64,000 nt of DNA from Rana temporaria (GCF_905171775.1 NC_053499.1:78025543-78089542); one strand, 5' to 3'; shown: positions 23,225 through 34,350, counted from the first letter of the stretch. The notes: generated from the letters alone by a model not told the origin. Numbers and translations: made by a program.

Positions 23225-23594
23225 GTATGTATCTTAATGTTGCTGTCATAAATTTCCAGTCTACTCTATCGAACGCTTTTTCAGCGTCAAGAGACATAAA
23301 CATTACCGGTGTTCTACTCTTCCTGGCTTTTTGAATCAGGAAGAGCCCTTTCAGCACATTGTCTCTTGTTTCCCTCCCAGGGACAAACCCTGCCTGATCT
23401 TTATCTATCAGCCCTGCCATTAGCAGTCTTATTCTCTCGGCCAAAATCTTCGCATATTTCTTTATATCAACATTAATCAAGGAGATGGGCCTATAACTAG
23501 TACAGATCGTAGGATCTTTTCCCTCCTTTCCTATAAGGGTTATATGAGCTCCCAAGGCTTCCTGACGAATTGTCAGAACTCCTATTGAGTTCAT
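23225..23594 (-). pseudogene. L1 reverse transcriptase fragment (inverted)
   Basis: About 120 codons with HITLIGKEGKDPTICTSYRP, SYRPISLINVDIKKYAK, DKDQAGFVPGRETRDN and MSLDAEKAFDRVDW. These are the N-terminal fingers region and motif A of LINE reverse transcriptases, with the motif A Asp present. It stops at TLRYI where fold-back sequence begins. Motif C (the catalytic Asp pair) is absent, so it cannot be active. Confidence 0.9.
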
Positions 23595-23604
23595 ATAATT
23601 CTGT

Positions 23605-24692
23605 ATATATTATAAAATCTCAGAAGTTTATTTCAAAACACTGGGGAAAATAATAAGGGGATACATATGGAAAAACAAGAAATCCGGCATTTCCGCAGAG
23701 ATTTTTTCTAGGCCTAGAGATGAGGGAGGAATGCAACTACCAGATTTCAAAAGATATTATGAAGCAGCCATATTAAAAAGGATAACTGACTGGTTTCAGG
23801 AGGAGGGAGTAAGGAAAAAATGGGTAGGCATAGAGGAGAACTTGAGCGGCAAAGACCTGGGAATAAGAGTATGGATTCCAAAACAATACAGATGTCTCTC
23901 TGAGGACACCCCATCAATAATCAAAGAAACGTTCAGATTATGGGATAGAATATGTAAAATTAAAAGATGGCCGTATAACAGTCCTCAATTGCCTCTCACG
24001 GGTACGGACTACTTCCTGCCTGGTAAGGAGGGAGGTCATTTCCTGAGATGGGTAAGGACGGACGTATTGAAACTAAAAGACATAATAAATGGAGACACCC
24101 TGAGCCCTCTGAGAGACATACAGGAAAGGTGTGAAGTTGTGGAGGGGGATGACAAGTTCAGCACTTTGTCCAATCTCCACCAAAGCCCATTCGGGCTCCG
24201 GAGGATGGGAAAGACTCATAGACTGGAGCGGCTCGGGTAGACAAGGGATATCAAACATATACGGCATACTGACCCCGTCGGGAGGCTCGGAGAAACTGAA
24301 ATCTGTAAGGGCTTGGGGAGCAGAATTAAAACAAAATTTAACAGAGGACAAGAAGAGACAGATCCTGGACTATGTACACTCTACTTCTATAGATACTAAA
24401 ATAAAAGAGATGAACTACAAGCTCTTGACTAGATGGTACTTTGCCCCACCAAGACTTCACAGAATAAACAGCGAGATGTCACCTTTATGTTGGCGAGGAT
24501 GTGGGCTGGAGGGAACTCACGCCCACATCTGGGAAAGAATTTAGAATGTCCCTGATCCCTTACCTACTGAATGGAGCAAAGGCAGTAATACCAAATATTT
24601 GGAAGAAAGAAAACGCTCCATCGATGGGGGAATGGCTTAGGGAGGTGGGTAGGGTGGGAGAAATTAAGGAATTATTGTCAATTCAAAATTAA
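23605..24692 (+). pseudogene. L1 ORF2 C-terminal region
   Basis: From about 23,605 the frame gives ISEVYFKTLGKIIRGYIWKN. It then runs through DEGGMQLPDFKRYYEAAILK, a hallmark of the region after the polymerase in these LINEs, to a stop at 24,240. The reading continues in another frame at 24,131-24,544 (KIKEMNYKLLTRWYFAPPRL, SPLCWRGCGLEGTHAHIWE) and again at 24,501-24,692. The CWRGCG...HIW segment is the conserved Cys/His C-terminal motif. At least two frameshifts are needed, so it is a pseudogene. Confidence 0.85.
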
Positions 24693-25357
24693 TGTAAGCC
24701 AAAATTTGAAGAGATGTGGAGAGGATGGAGAGAATTTAGGAAGACAGAAACCTTTATTAATATTTTAGGTCATTAGGAGGGTGGGAGTAAGAGGGGTTCA
24801 AGGCCTTCCCTTTCTGTCATAATACATATATATATATATTTTCCCTTTTTTTTTTTTTTTTTAGAATTCACTGCACAAGCACTTTAGAGATTGGGGCACG
24901 GGGGTGCGCTTGGGGCTGTAGGTATAGTCCCCCTAATTAGAGCCCTATATTGGACTAAAGCTCAATACACCCTTGTCAATAATGTTTTCTTTTTTCTTTT
25001 TTTTTTCTTTTCCCAATATATGCATATATCGCATATTCAGAGAGGTTTAAATTTTGGCACCATATATTTAAACACTATACACATGGAATAACTATGGGGG
25101 TATTAATATGGCATCATCAATTCACTCCCTCCCCTATATCACATAGGCATGTAGGCACGTTATAGAATGGGAATCCCAATAATGAATATATGAGGCACGA
25201 CCTAAGGGCCAGGTCCACATATATGTGTGTATATTTACACTTTCAATCCTTTTTCCCCCCTCTTTTTTTTTCTCTGACATATCACGATGGCACGTTGACA
25301 CGTCGGCACTTCATAGAGGGGGTAATTATAATATTTAGATATGAACACAAGAGGCTA

Positions 25358-25697
25358 CAGGGTTAGGGTTAGGGTTACAGTCTGTAACCCTAACCCTATC
25401 TGTAACCCTAACCCCAACCCTATCTGTAACCCTAACCCTAACCCTATCTGTAACCCTAACCCTAACCCTATCTGTAACCCTAACCCTAACCCTATCTGTA
25501 ACGCTAACCCTATCTGTAACCCTAACCCTAACCCTATCTGTAACCCTAACCCTATCTGTAACCCTAACCCTACCCTAACCCTAACTCTATCTGTAACCCT
25601 AACCCTAACTCTATCTGTAACCCTAACCCTTACCCTATCTGTAACCCTAACCCTATCTGTAACCCTAACCCTGTCTGTAATAGGGTTAGGGTTCACA
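25358..25697. repeat. Telomere-like CCCTAA array with ATCTG interruptions
   Basis: The array begins with GGGTTAGGGTTAGGGTTACAG, then turns to the C-rich strand with CTGTAACCCTAACCCTAT repeated about 17 times, in units of one to three CCCTAA copies separated by TCTGTAA. It ends by turning back to AGGGTTAGGGTT. CCCTAA/TTAGGG is the vertebrate telomere unit. Here it is interstitial, diverged in a regular way and flanked by inverted copies. ORFs across it are repeat translations. Confidence 0.9.
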
Positions 25698-25980
25698 GTC
25701 ACAGACCAAACTCTGACAGATCAAACTCCCCGTTTAATGCACCGCAAACACCTGCAAACAGTCCATTTGCACAACCGCAAACTCCCCATTTACACAAGGT
25801 TGGATACCAAGCTAGCCATGTCCCGTTCCTTGTCCTCACTGATGTCAATGTACGTTTTGGAGATTGCAGGCAATGGGGGTTTTTCAAAGCCTATGGTCGT
25901 GCTGAGGTTGTTCAGTGACAGCTAAGTGACCCAGAAAACAATGATTCTGCAGTGTGGGCCCATTGTTGGCCTAGTAGGCT
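25698..25980 (-). mobile_element. hAT-derived fragment
   Basis: Positions 25,790-25,845 (CACAAGGTTGGATACCAAGC, CATGTCCCGTTCCTTGTCC) match 28,513-28,560 inside the hAT transposase pseudogene in the same orientation. Only a short coding piece is preserved, and the flanking AACTCCCCGTTTAATGCACC looks like subterminal non-coding sequence. The TTAA element at 25,981 follows directly. Confidence 0.6.
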
Positions 25981-26986
25981 TTAACCCCTTAACGCCCGCC
26001 GCACGACTATATACGTCCGCAAAATGGCACGGACAGGCAGATGGGCGTATATATACGTCCCTGCCTTCTAGCGGGTGGGGGGTCCGATCGGGACCCCCCC
26101 CCTGCTGCGTGCGGCGGGCGGATTCCTTCGGGGAGCGATCCGGGACGAAGGCACGGGTATTCGTTTATAGCCGCTCCGTCGCAATCGCTCCCCGGAGCTG
26201 AAGAACGGGGAGAGCCGTATGTAAACACGGCTCCCCCGTGCTTCACTGTGGCGGCGTATCGATCGAGTGATCCTTTTTATAAGGGAGACTCGATCGATGA
26301 CGTCAGTCCTACAGCCACACCCCCCTACAGTTGTAAACACACACTAGGTGAACCCTAACTCCTACAGCGCCCCCTGTGGTTAACTCCCAAACTGCAACTG
26401 TCTTTTTCACAAAAAAAATGCAATTTAAATGCATTTTTTGCTGTGAAAATGACAATGGTCCCAAAAATGTGTCAAAATTGTCCGAAGTGTCCGTCATAAT
26501 GTCGCAGTCACGAATAAAAAAATCGCTGATCGCCACCAATAGTAGTAAAAAAAAATAATTAATAAAAATGCAATAAAACTATCCCCTATTTTGTAAACGC
26601 TATAAATTTTGCGCAAACCAATCGATAAACGCTTATTGCGATTTTTTTTACCAAAAATAGGTAGAAGAATACGTATCGGCCTAAACTGAGGAAATTTTTT
26701 TTTATATATGTTTTTGGGGGCTATTTATTATAGCAAAAAGTAAAAAAATATTGCATTTTTTTCAAAATTGTCGCTCTATTTTTGTTTATAGCGCAAAAAT
26801 AAAAAACGCAGAGGTGATCAAATACCACCAAAAGAAAGCTCTATTTGTGGGGAAAAAAGGACACCAATTTTGTTTGGGAGCCACGTCGCACGACCGCGCA
26901 ATTGTCTGTTAAAGCAACGCAGTGCCGAATCGCAAAACCTGGCCTGGGCATTTAGCTGCCTAAAGGTCCGGGGCTTAAGTGGTTAA
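25981..26986 (-). mobile_element. TTAA-flanked MITE, TTAACC.CTTAA ends
   Basis: The left end is TTAACCCCTTAACGCCC. The right end read inward is TTAACCACTTAAGCCCC. The interior includes the complement of the AAAGAGCTTTC/GGTGGTATTT phrase found in 1374-2653, so it belongs to the same broad group in the opposite orientation. CG-rich near the left and AT-rich to the right. No transposase is encoded; the mirrored ORFs at 26,007-26,340 are not genes. Confidence 0.75.
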
Positions 26987-27478
26987 TGATCACCTTAGAT
27001 GATCACAAAGAAAATTAATGTTTTTTCTATGCAAAATTATCCAGCCGATTGCTTTTGGTCTGTTCACAATGAAGCAACGACCTTATTATCTGGGGTGTGC
27101 CAACATTGCCATTGCCAACACACTCATAGAGGTGGTCGCTTCATTGTGATACGCAAGCCCCTTCACCACAACAAGGTAACGATCCCAAAGGGGAATTGAC
27201 ACATGTATGTGCTTTTTTTTGCTTTTGTTTTTGCAGCCACAGTGCAGCACCAGAGGCCAGAAAAAATAGGCATGCCTGAAAAAGTAGGTATTGTTGCAGC
27301 TGCTGCTGTAGCAGCGGGCAGAAAAATTGATGTTTTCCAGGCAGAAAGTGCACTAAAACATTGTGGCTTGAACCCTAGTTGGTGGCGGATAAGTCACGCA
27401 AGTCATCCGGCATGCAGAGATAAAATACAGCAGTGTGTGGACCATTTGTAACCCAAGGAAGCTCATCTCATCAGGCCT
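26987..27478. other. Sequence 3' of the hAT transposase, no gene seen
   Basis: Probably the 3' non-coding part of the hAT element on the minus strand, since it directly follows the transposase stop. It contains a CAG/CTG-rich patch near 27,293-27,318. I could not find the matching terminal inverted repeat of the hAT element here, so its 3' end is unresolved. Confidence 0.4.
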
Positions 27479-30400
27479 TTAGTCAAATGTATCGCCCACT
27501 GTCAGTCCCTTCGGGATCCATGCCTCATTCATATTAATAAAGGTGAGGTAATCTAGACTTTTTTGACCTAGGCGACTTCTCTTCTCAGTGACAATACCTC
27601 CTGCTGCACTGAAGGTCCTTTCTGAAAGGACACTCGAAGCGGGGCAGGCCAGAAGTTCTATCGCAAATTGGGATAGCTCAGGCCACAGGTCAAGCCTGCA
27701 CACCCAGCAGTCAAGGGGTTTATCGCTCCTCAGAGTGTCGATATCTGCAGTTAAGGCGAGGTAGTCTGTTACCTGTCGGTCGAGTCATTCTCTGAGGGTG
27801 GACCCCGAAGGGATGTGGCGACGCGTAGGGCTGAAAAAGCTCTGCATGTCCTCCATCAACAACACATCTGTAAAGCGTCCTGTCTCTGCCGGCGTGGTTA
27901 TGGTAGGAGGAGGAATACTTTCACCTCTTCCACTGTTAGATTCCCGTTGTGCTGTGACATCACCCTTAGGCCCCGTACACACGACCGAACATGTCTGCTG
28001 AAACTGGTCCGTGGACCAGTTTCAGCAGACATGCTCGGTCGTGTGTAGGCCCGAGCGGACAGGATTCCAGCATACATTTGCCCGAATGACTTTGACGCAT
28101 GCGTGGAAACATTGAACTGGCAGGGCCGCCCGCGTCGCTGCGTCATCGTCGCGGCGACGGCGCGGCCACGCCCCGCGTATTGTTTACGTGCGGATTTCTG
28201 TATGATGGTGAGTACAGCCACCATACAGAAATCCCCGGCCAGACATGTACGGTGAAAACGGTCCGGCGGACCGGTTTCATCGTACATGTTTGGTCATCTG
28301 TACGCGGCCTTATATGCTGTGTAAAGCATATTTTTTTATTTATTTTGGAACTGCTGCATCCTTTCCGATTTCCGGTAATTTGGTAACATTTCAGGCACTT
28401 TCTGCTTATACCGGGGGTCTAGTAGCGTGGCCACCCAGTACAGGTCGTTCTCCTTCAGCCTTTTTAGACGAGGGTCCCTCAACAGGCACGACAGCATGAA
28501 AGACCCCATTTGCACAAGGTTGGATGCCGAGCTACTCATGTCCCGTTCCTCGTCCTCACTGATCTCACTGAAGGTCTGTTCTTCCTCCCAGCCACGTACA
28601 ACACCACGGGTACCAGATAGGTGACAACGAGCACCCTGGGATGCCTGCTGTGGTTGGTCTTCCTCCTCCTCAAAGCCACATTCCTCCTCTGACTCTTCTT
28701 CCTCACACTCCTCTTCCAGCATTTCTGCAGGTCCAGCAAGTGATGCTGATAAGGCTGTTTCTGGTGGTGATGGTGACCACAACTCTTCCTCTTCCTCTTC
28801 ACGCTCATCTACGGCCTGATCCAGCACTCTTCACAGGGCACATTCCAGGAAGAAAACAAATGGGATGATGTCGCGGATGCTGCCTTCAGTGCGACTGACT
28901 AGGTTTGTCACCTCCTCAAAAGGACGCATGAGCCTACAGGCATTGCGCATGAGCGTCCAGTAATGTGGCAAAAAAATTCCCAGCTGCGCAGAGGCTGTCC
29001 TAGCACCCCGGTCATACAAATACTCGTTGACGGCTTTTTCTTGTTGGAGCAGGCGGTCGAACATTAGGAGTGTTGAATTCTAACATGTCGGGCTGTCGCA
29101 AATCAGTCACCTCACTGGCATGTTGTTTCGCCGCTGGATATCTGAAAAGTGCGCATTGGCCGTGTAGGAATGCCTGAAATGGCCACACACCTTCTTGGCC
29201 TGCTTGAGGACGTCCTGTAAGTCTGGGTACTTATGCACAAAGCGTTGTACAATCAGATTCATCACATGTGCCATGCACGGGACATGTGTCAACTTGCCCA
29301 AATTCAATGCCGCCAACAAGTTGCTTCCGTTGTCACACACCACTTTGCCGATCTCCAGTTGGTGCGGAGTCAGCCACTGATCCACCTGTGCTTTCAGGGC
29401 AGACAGGAGTGCTGGTCCGATGTGACTCTCTGCTTTCAGGCAAGTCAACCCCAAGACGGCGTGACACTGTCCGTGATGTGGAATAGCCCCTGGGGAGCTG
29501 GGGGGGTGCAGTTGATGTGGAGCAAGACGCAGAAGAGGACTCAGCCAAGGAGGTTATCGAAGAGGATGGAGTAGGAGGAGTAGAGGAGGTGGCAGCAGAC
29601 CTGCCTGCAAGTCGTGGCGGTGTCACCAACTCCTCTGCAGAGCCACGCATTACATGCTTGGCAGCCATCAGCAGGTTTACCCAATGCGCAGTGTAGGTGA
29701 TATACCTGCCCTGACTGTGCTTTGCAGACCAGGTATCAGTGGACAGATGGACCCTTGCCCCAACACTGTGTGCCAGGGATGCCATGACTTCCTTTTGCAC
29801 AAAAGAGTACAGGTTGGGGATTGCCTTTTGTGAAAAGAAATTTCGGCCGGGTACCTTCCACTGCGGTGTCCCAATAGCTACAAATTTTTTGAAGGCCTCA
29901 GACTCCACCAGCTTGTATGGTAAAAGCTGGCGGGCTAAGAGGTCCGACAAGCCAGCTGTCAGACGCCGGGCAAGGGGATGACTCTGTGACATTGGCTTCT
30001 TATGCTCAAACATGTCCTTGACAGACACTTGACTGTGGGCAGATGAGCAGGAACTGCTCAAGGTGAGAGACGGAGTGGCGGATGATTGAGAGCGGGCAAG
30101 GAGGACAGCAGTGGTTGATGTGACTGAAGATGCTGCACCAGGAGGAGGATGGTGGCTTTGAGCTTGTGTGCTGCTTGTACTCTTCATCATGTGTTGATCC
30201 CATAGGCGTTTGTGATGTGCGATCATGTGTCTTCGCAAAGCAGTTGTACCTAGGTGGGTGTTGGATTTCCCACTACTCAGTTTCTTTTGGCACAGGTTGC
30301 AAATAGCATCACTGTTATCAGAGGCAGACACACAAAAAAAATGCCACACTGCTGAGCTTTGCAATGCCGGCATTCTGGTGGTGGAAACAGCATGCATTGA

Positions 30401-31060
30401 TTGGTGTGCTGTCTGACTGACCCCAGGTGCCGATACATGCTGTCTGACTGTGCAACTAGCTCCTTGCGACAACCTCCCCCTGCTTCCAACTCGTCTCCTC
30501 CTCCTCTCTGTCTCCCCATCTGAACTTTCCCCCTCTTCTTCTCTTCGAGCGGGCACCCACGTGACATCCCCGGACACATCGTCATCATCAACCACTTCAC
30601 TTGTATCTGACAACTCAGCAAAGGAAGCAGCAGCGGGTACATCATCATCACACCATACGTCCATGTGTGTAATGCTGCCTGACTGAGTCATATCCCTTTA
30701 ATCCACAACCTCTGGCAATAATGGTTGTGCATCACTCATTTCTTCCAACTGATGTGTAAATAACTCCTCTGACAGATCAAGTGAAGCAGCTGTGATGCTA
30801 GTGTTGGTGGTGGCGGCATGCGGGCGAGTGGTAACTTGAGAGGTACCCGAAGGTGAGCTGGAGGAGGATGGTGTGTCAAGGTTATGAGCGGAAGCGGTAG
30901 AAGATTGGGTGTCCTGTGTTAGCCAGTCATTTATGTCCTCAGAACTTTTCGAGTTCAGGGTACGTGGCCTCTGAACAATGGGCATTATTCTAGGGCCAAA
31001 GGGAATCATAGCACCACGACCACGACAGCCCCTGCGGGGTGGCCTGCCTCTGCCAGTCAT
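27479..31060 (-). pseudogene. BED-finger hAT transposase, broken
   Basis: The start is MTGRGRPPRRG at 31,060. Frame one runs to a TAA at 30,698 and continues in the same frame (RDMTQSG) to about 29,333. Domains in order: an acidic and basic N-terminal region; a BED zinc finger (ICNLCQKKL...TTALRRHMIAHH, with a Cys pair and a His pair); LLPYKLVESEAFKKFV; and LSTDTWSAKHSQG carrying a catalytic Asp. A frame change follows, then VVCDNGSNLLAAL and HVPCMAHVMNLIVQRF at 29,107-29,454, then EKAVNEYLYDRGARTASAQL (28,831-29,064). Next come a very acidic stretch and YWVATLLDPRYKQKVPEML (28,336-28,827). After the MITE insertion, 27,479-27,703 gives the C-terminal dimerisation block CPASSVLSERTFSAAG. All core hAT blocks are present, but the gene is split by at least one stop, several frameshifts and an insertion. 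Confidence 0.9.
27969..28309. mobile_element. Harbinger-type MITE inserted in the hAT transposase
   Basis: The ends GGCCCCGTACACACGACCG and CATCTGTACGCGGCC lie between TTA duplications (27,966-27,968; 28,310-28,312). Removing it rejoins hAT coding sequence on both sides, so this insertion is younger than the hAT copy. Palindromic inside; no gene. Confidence 0.9.
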
Positions 31061-31099
31061 TTTTTTTATTTGTTTAGTTGTACTATGCATGCAAGCTAC

Positions 31100-32250
31100 T
31101 GTGACACCAGATATGAGTGGCACTGTGCACTGGCAGAAGTTGGAAGAGTAAACGCTGTAGGCCTGACACACGCCTGCAGACAACAAACTGCTATTCTATT
31201 GCAGTCAAAATTGTGTTTTTTCTTTTTAAATTTAATATACTATGCCACCATATATATGAGTGGTGGCACTGGGCAAGTGGGCACAGTTTACACTATGAGC
31301 CTGACACACGCTGGCAACTGACTACTATTCTATTGCAGTACATTTTTTGGGGTTTTTAAATGTTATCTACTGTGCCACCAAGATAGATGAGTGGTAGGTG
31401 GCACTGGGCACAGTGTACGCTGTACCCCTGACACACGCTGCCAGCCAGGCAACTGACTACTATTATATTGCAGTAATATTTTTTTTTATGTTATGTACTG
31501 TGCCACCAAGATAGATGAGTGGTGGGTGGCACTGGGCACAGTGTACGCTGTACCCCTGACACACGCTGCCAGCCAGGCAACTGACTACTATTATATTGCA
31601 GTAATAATTTTTTTTTTAAATGTTATCTACTGTGCCACCAAGATAGATGAGTGGTGGGTGGCACTGGGCACAGTGTACGCTGTACCCTGACACATGCTGC
31701 CAGCCAGGCAACTGACTACTATTATATTGCAGTAATATTTTTTTTAAATGTTATCTACTGTGCCACCAAGATAGATGAGTGGTGGGTGGCACTGGGCACA
31801 GTGTATGCTGTACCCTGACACACGCTGCCAGCCAGGCAACTGACTACTATTATATTGCAGTAATATTTTTTTTTTAAATGTTATCTACTGTGCCACCAAG
31901 ATAGATGAGTGGTGGGTGGCACTGGGCACAGTGTATGCTTTACCCTGACACACGCTGCCAGCCAGGCAACTGACTACTATTATATTGCAGTAATAATTTT
32001 TTTTTTTTTAAATGTTATCTACTGTGCCACCAAGATAGATGAGTGGTGGGTGGCACTGGGCACAGTGTACGCTGTACCCTGACACACGCTGCCAGCCAGG
32101 CAACTGACTACTATTATATTGCAGTAATAACATTTTTTTTTTAAATGTTATCTACTGTGCCACCAAGATAGATGAGTGGTGGGTGGCACTGGGCACAGTG
32201 TACGCTGTGATCCTGACACACACGCTGCCTAGCAGGCAACTGCAATTAGA
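31100..32250. repeat. Tandem array of ~130-base units upstream of the hAT transposase
   Basis: Seven well-preserved units recur between about 31,380 and 32,230, plus two diverged ones near 31,110 and 31,250. Each unit includes GCCACCAAGATAGATGAGTG, GCACTGGGCACAGTGTACGC, GCCAGCCAGGCAACTGACTA and a T run of variable length, which accounts for the spread in period (about 127-136). The position in the 5' leader of a transposase gene resembles promoter-proximal repeats of some elements; function is inference. Confidence 0.95.
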
Positions 32251-32786
32251 TTACAGGGGGGAAAAAAAGCTGACTGATATACTAGCCCTAAAAAGGGCTT
32301 TTTGGGGTGCTGTCCATACAGCAGAGATCAGATGAGTCTTTCAGGACTGGAGTGGACACTGAAAACACTAGCCTAGCTATAGATTTGCCTATAAATTCAG
32401 CAGCAGCAACACTATCCCTCCTCTCACTAAGGATGCAGGATCAGAATGAATCTAAAATGGATGCTGCCAGAGAGGTGGGAGGGTCAGGGAGGGAGGGTAT
32501 GCTGCTGATTGGCTGGAATGTGTCTGCTGGCTGTGAGGTAGAGGGTCAAAGTTTGCTCAATGATAATTAATAGGAGGCGGATCGAACAGCGCATATGTTC
32601 GCGCGCATCGGCGAATGTGAACGCGCAAAAATTGCCGCAAATTATTCGCCGGCGAACAGTTCTGTACATCTCTAGTCATAGGTCCTATGGGGCACCGCGC
32701 ATATCCACATTGAGTTCCCAAAGGGTTGGTGTGGGTGGAGCCTCTCGGGTGGATGAGCGGTCACCCTCAGGTGGATTTCTCTACCT
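32251..32786. other. hAT 5' terminal region and flank
   Basis: The sequence through 32,673 is probably the 5' non-coding end of the hAT element, with CG-rich subterminal motifs (GTTCGCGCGCATCGGCG, TTCGCCGGCGAA). From 32,674 to 32,786 is unassigned flank. No gene. Confidence 0.5.
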
Positions 32787-34350
32787 AAATACAGCAAGGT
32801 ACAGCGCTAAACAAATAAACCGTGACTAACCTGATAAGTGAACATAGGTATAGTATATACATGAATTAAGATGCATTCAAAGCAACTGGTGATAAAAAGA
32901 AAAATGCTTAAAAATGAATATATATTTCCACATTGGTGATTGAACCAATAAACCATAAAGAAATGCTTATAGTGTAATTCATAACGGTGCACAAAGTTGA
33001 ATAATCCACAGCAGGCTGAGGATTAACCCCCCAGAGTCTGAGTCTGTCGGATTAACCTCCATACGCAGAGCCCATTTGATCTCTGTAGAAGAGATCCATC
33101 TGAGTCGGTCTCCTCTCCACCCTCTATCAGAATGCTCCTTACAGTGCAGCATAATTTATTGGTTATTTGCTCTGCTTCCACCTCCCTCAGAGTTCAGTTG
33201 TAAAGGGACTATTAGAGGCTGCCACCAAATCAACTGAGACATTAAGAAACCACCCCGAGCCTACCAACCATCTACAGTGAGTCTTTTGGGAGACTTTAAA
33301 ACCCCTGTGCCTAGAGAGAACGCTGTGATAGCGGTCATCTATCTTTGGTAAGGAGACTACAATACCACTATTTGGGTGTTCTATTGGTGGAAGAAGATCC
33401 CTTTCTCACAATATTCAACTTTGTGCACCGTTATGAATTACACTATAAGGATTTCTTTATGGTTTATTGATTCAATCACCAATGTGGAACTATATATTCA
33501 TTTTTAAGCATTTTTCTTTTTATCACCAGATGCTTTGAATGCATCTTAATTCATGTATATACTACGGGCCAGATTCAGATAGATCAGCGGATCTTTAGAT
33601 CCGCGTAATCTATCTGATTTAAGATCCGCCGCCGCAAGTTTTACAGGCAAGTGGGTAATTCACAAAACACTTACCTCCAAACTTGCGGCGGCGTATCTTA
33701 AATCCCCGGCGGAATTCAAATTCCGCGGCTAGGGGGAGTGTAGCATTTAAATCAGGCGCGTCCCCGCGCCGATTTAACTGCGCATGCGCCGTCCGTGAAT
33801 TTTCCCGGCGTGCATTGCTCCCAATGACGTCGCTAGGACGTTATTGGTTTCGGCGTGAGCGTAACTTGCGTCGAGCGCTTTTGTGAATCGACGTACGCAA
33901 ACGACGTAAAAAAAAAATTGACGCGGGATTGATGGCCATACTTAACATTGGCTGCGCCTCATAGAAGCAGGGGTAACTATGCGCCGGGAAAACCCTTACC
34001 TAAACGTCGTAAAAAACACTGCGTCGGGCCCGCATACGTTCGTGAATTGGCGTATCTCGCTGATTTACATATTCTCAGCGTAAATCAGCGAGAACGCCCC
34101 CAGCGGCCATTTTTAAATTGCAGTTAAGATCCTACGGTGTAACACAGTTACACCTGTCGGATCTTAGGCATATGTATGCGTAACTGATTCTATGAATCAG
34201 TCGCATAGATACGACTGGCCTAACTCAGAGATACGACGGTGTATCAGAAGATACACCGTCGTATCTCTTTGAGAATCTGGCCCTATGCCTATGTTCACTT
34301 ATCAGGTTTGTCACGGTTTATTTGTTTAGTGCTGTACCTAGCTGTATTTA
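32787..34350. mobile_element. Fold-back element, right arm split by a MITE
   Basis: The left arm (about 32,787-33,005) contains TAAACCGTGACTAACCTGAT and ATTCATAACGGTGCACAAAG. The right arm (33,410-33,562 and 34,283-34,350) contains their complements, such as CTTTGTGCACCGTTATGAAT. The right arm is cleanly interrupted by the element 33,565-34,282; joining the flanks restores complementarity to the left arm. The loop (33,006-33,410) is non-coding. Confidence 0.85.
33565..34282. mobile_element. Harbinger-type MITE (GGGCCAGATTC ends), nested
   Basis: The terminal inverted repeats are GGGCCAGATTC and GAATCTGGCCC. The insertion point is fixed by the interrupted fold-back arm, where TA (or CTA allowing slippage) appears on both sides. 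Internal landmarks (GCGCATGCGCCG, GACGTCGCTAGGACGT, TACACCTGTCGGATCTTA) are shared with 11,570, 35,053 and 38,545. Many small palindromes; no gene. Confidence 0.9.

Larger units (their letters stand above)
23225..25340 (+). mobile_element. L1/Tx1-like LINE copy D with inverted 5' segment
   Basis: The segment 23,225-23,594 encodes reverse transcriptase on the minus strand. From about 23,605 the plus strand encodes the downstream C-terminal part of the same ORF2. The two readings point away from each other at one joint, and the polymerase core between them is missing. That arrangement matches twin-primed LINE insertions. The 3' region after 24,700 is non-coding, T-rich with a short (TA)n at 24,826-24,840. 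The exact 3' end is uncertain. Confidence 0.75.
27479..32673 (-). mobile_element. hAT element with transposase pseudogene
   Basis: The transposase relic runs 31,060 to 27,479 on the minus strand, with a leader containing a tandem array (31,100-32,250). The probable 5' terminus near 32,673 reads inward TAGAGATGTACAGAACTG followed by TTCGCCGGCGAA, which resembles hAT ends. A CGTACACACGACCG-type MITE has inserted at 27,969-28,309. The opposite terminus was not found. Confidence 0.75.

Noticed and set aside
21349..23237. Cluster of ORFs with RAPCPHVDKDRASSRQP-type sequence
   Set aside because: Each has a mirror ORF in the other arm of the fold-back element, and none has a recognisable domain. 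GC-rich arms favour chance open frames.
25341..25925. 194-codon ORF with NPNPICNPNP repeats
   Set aside because: It is a translation of the telomere-like CCCTAA array.
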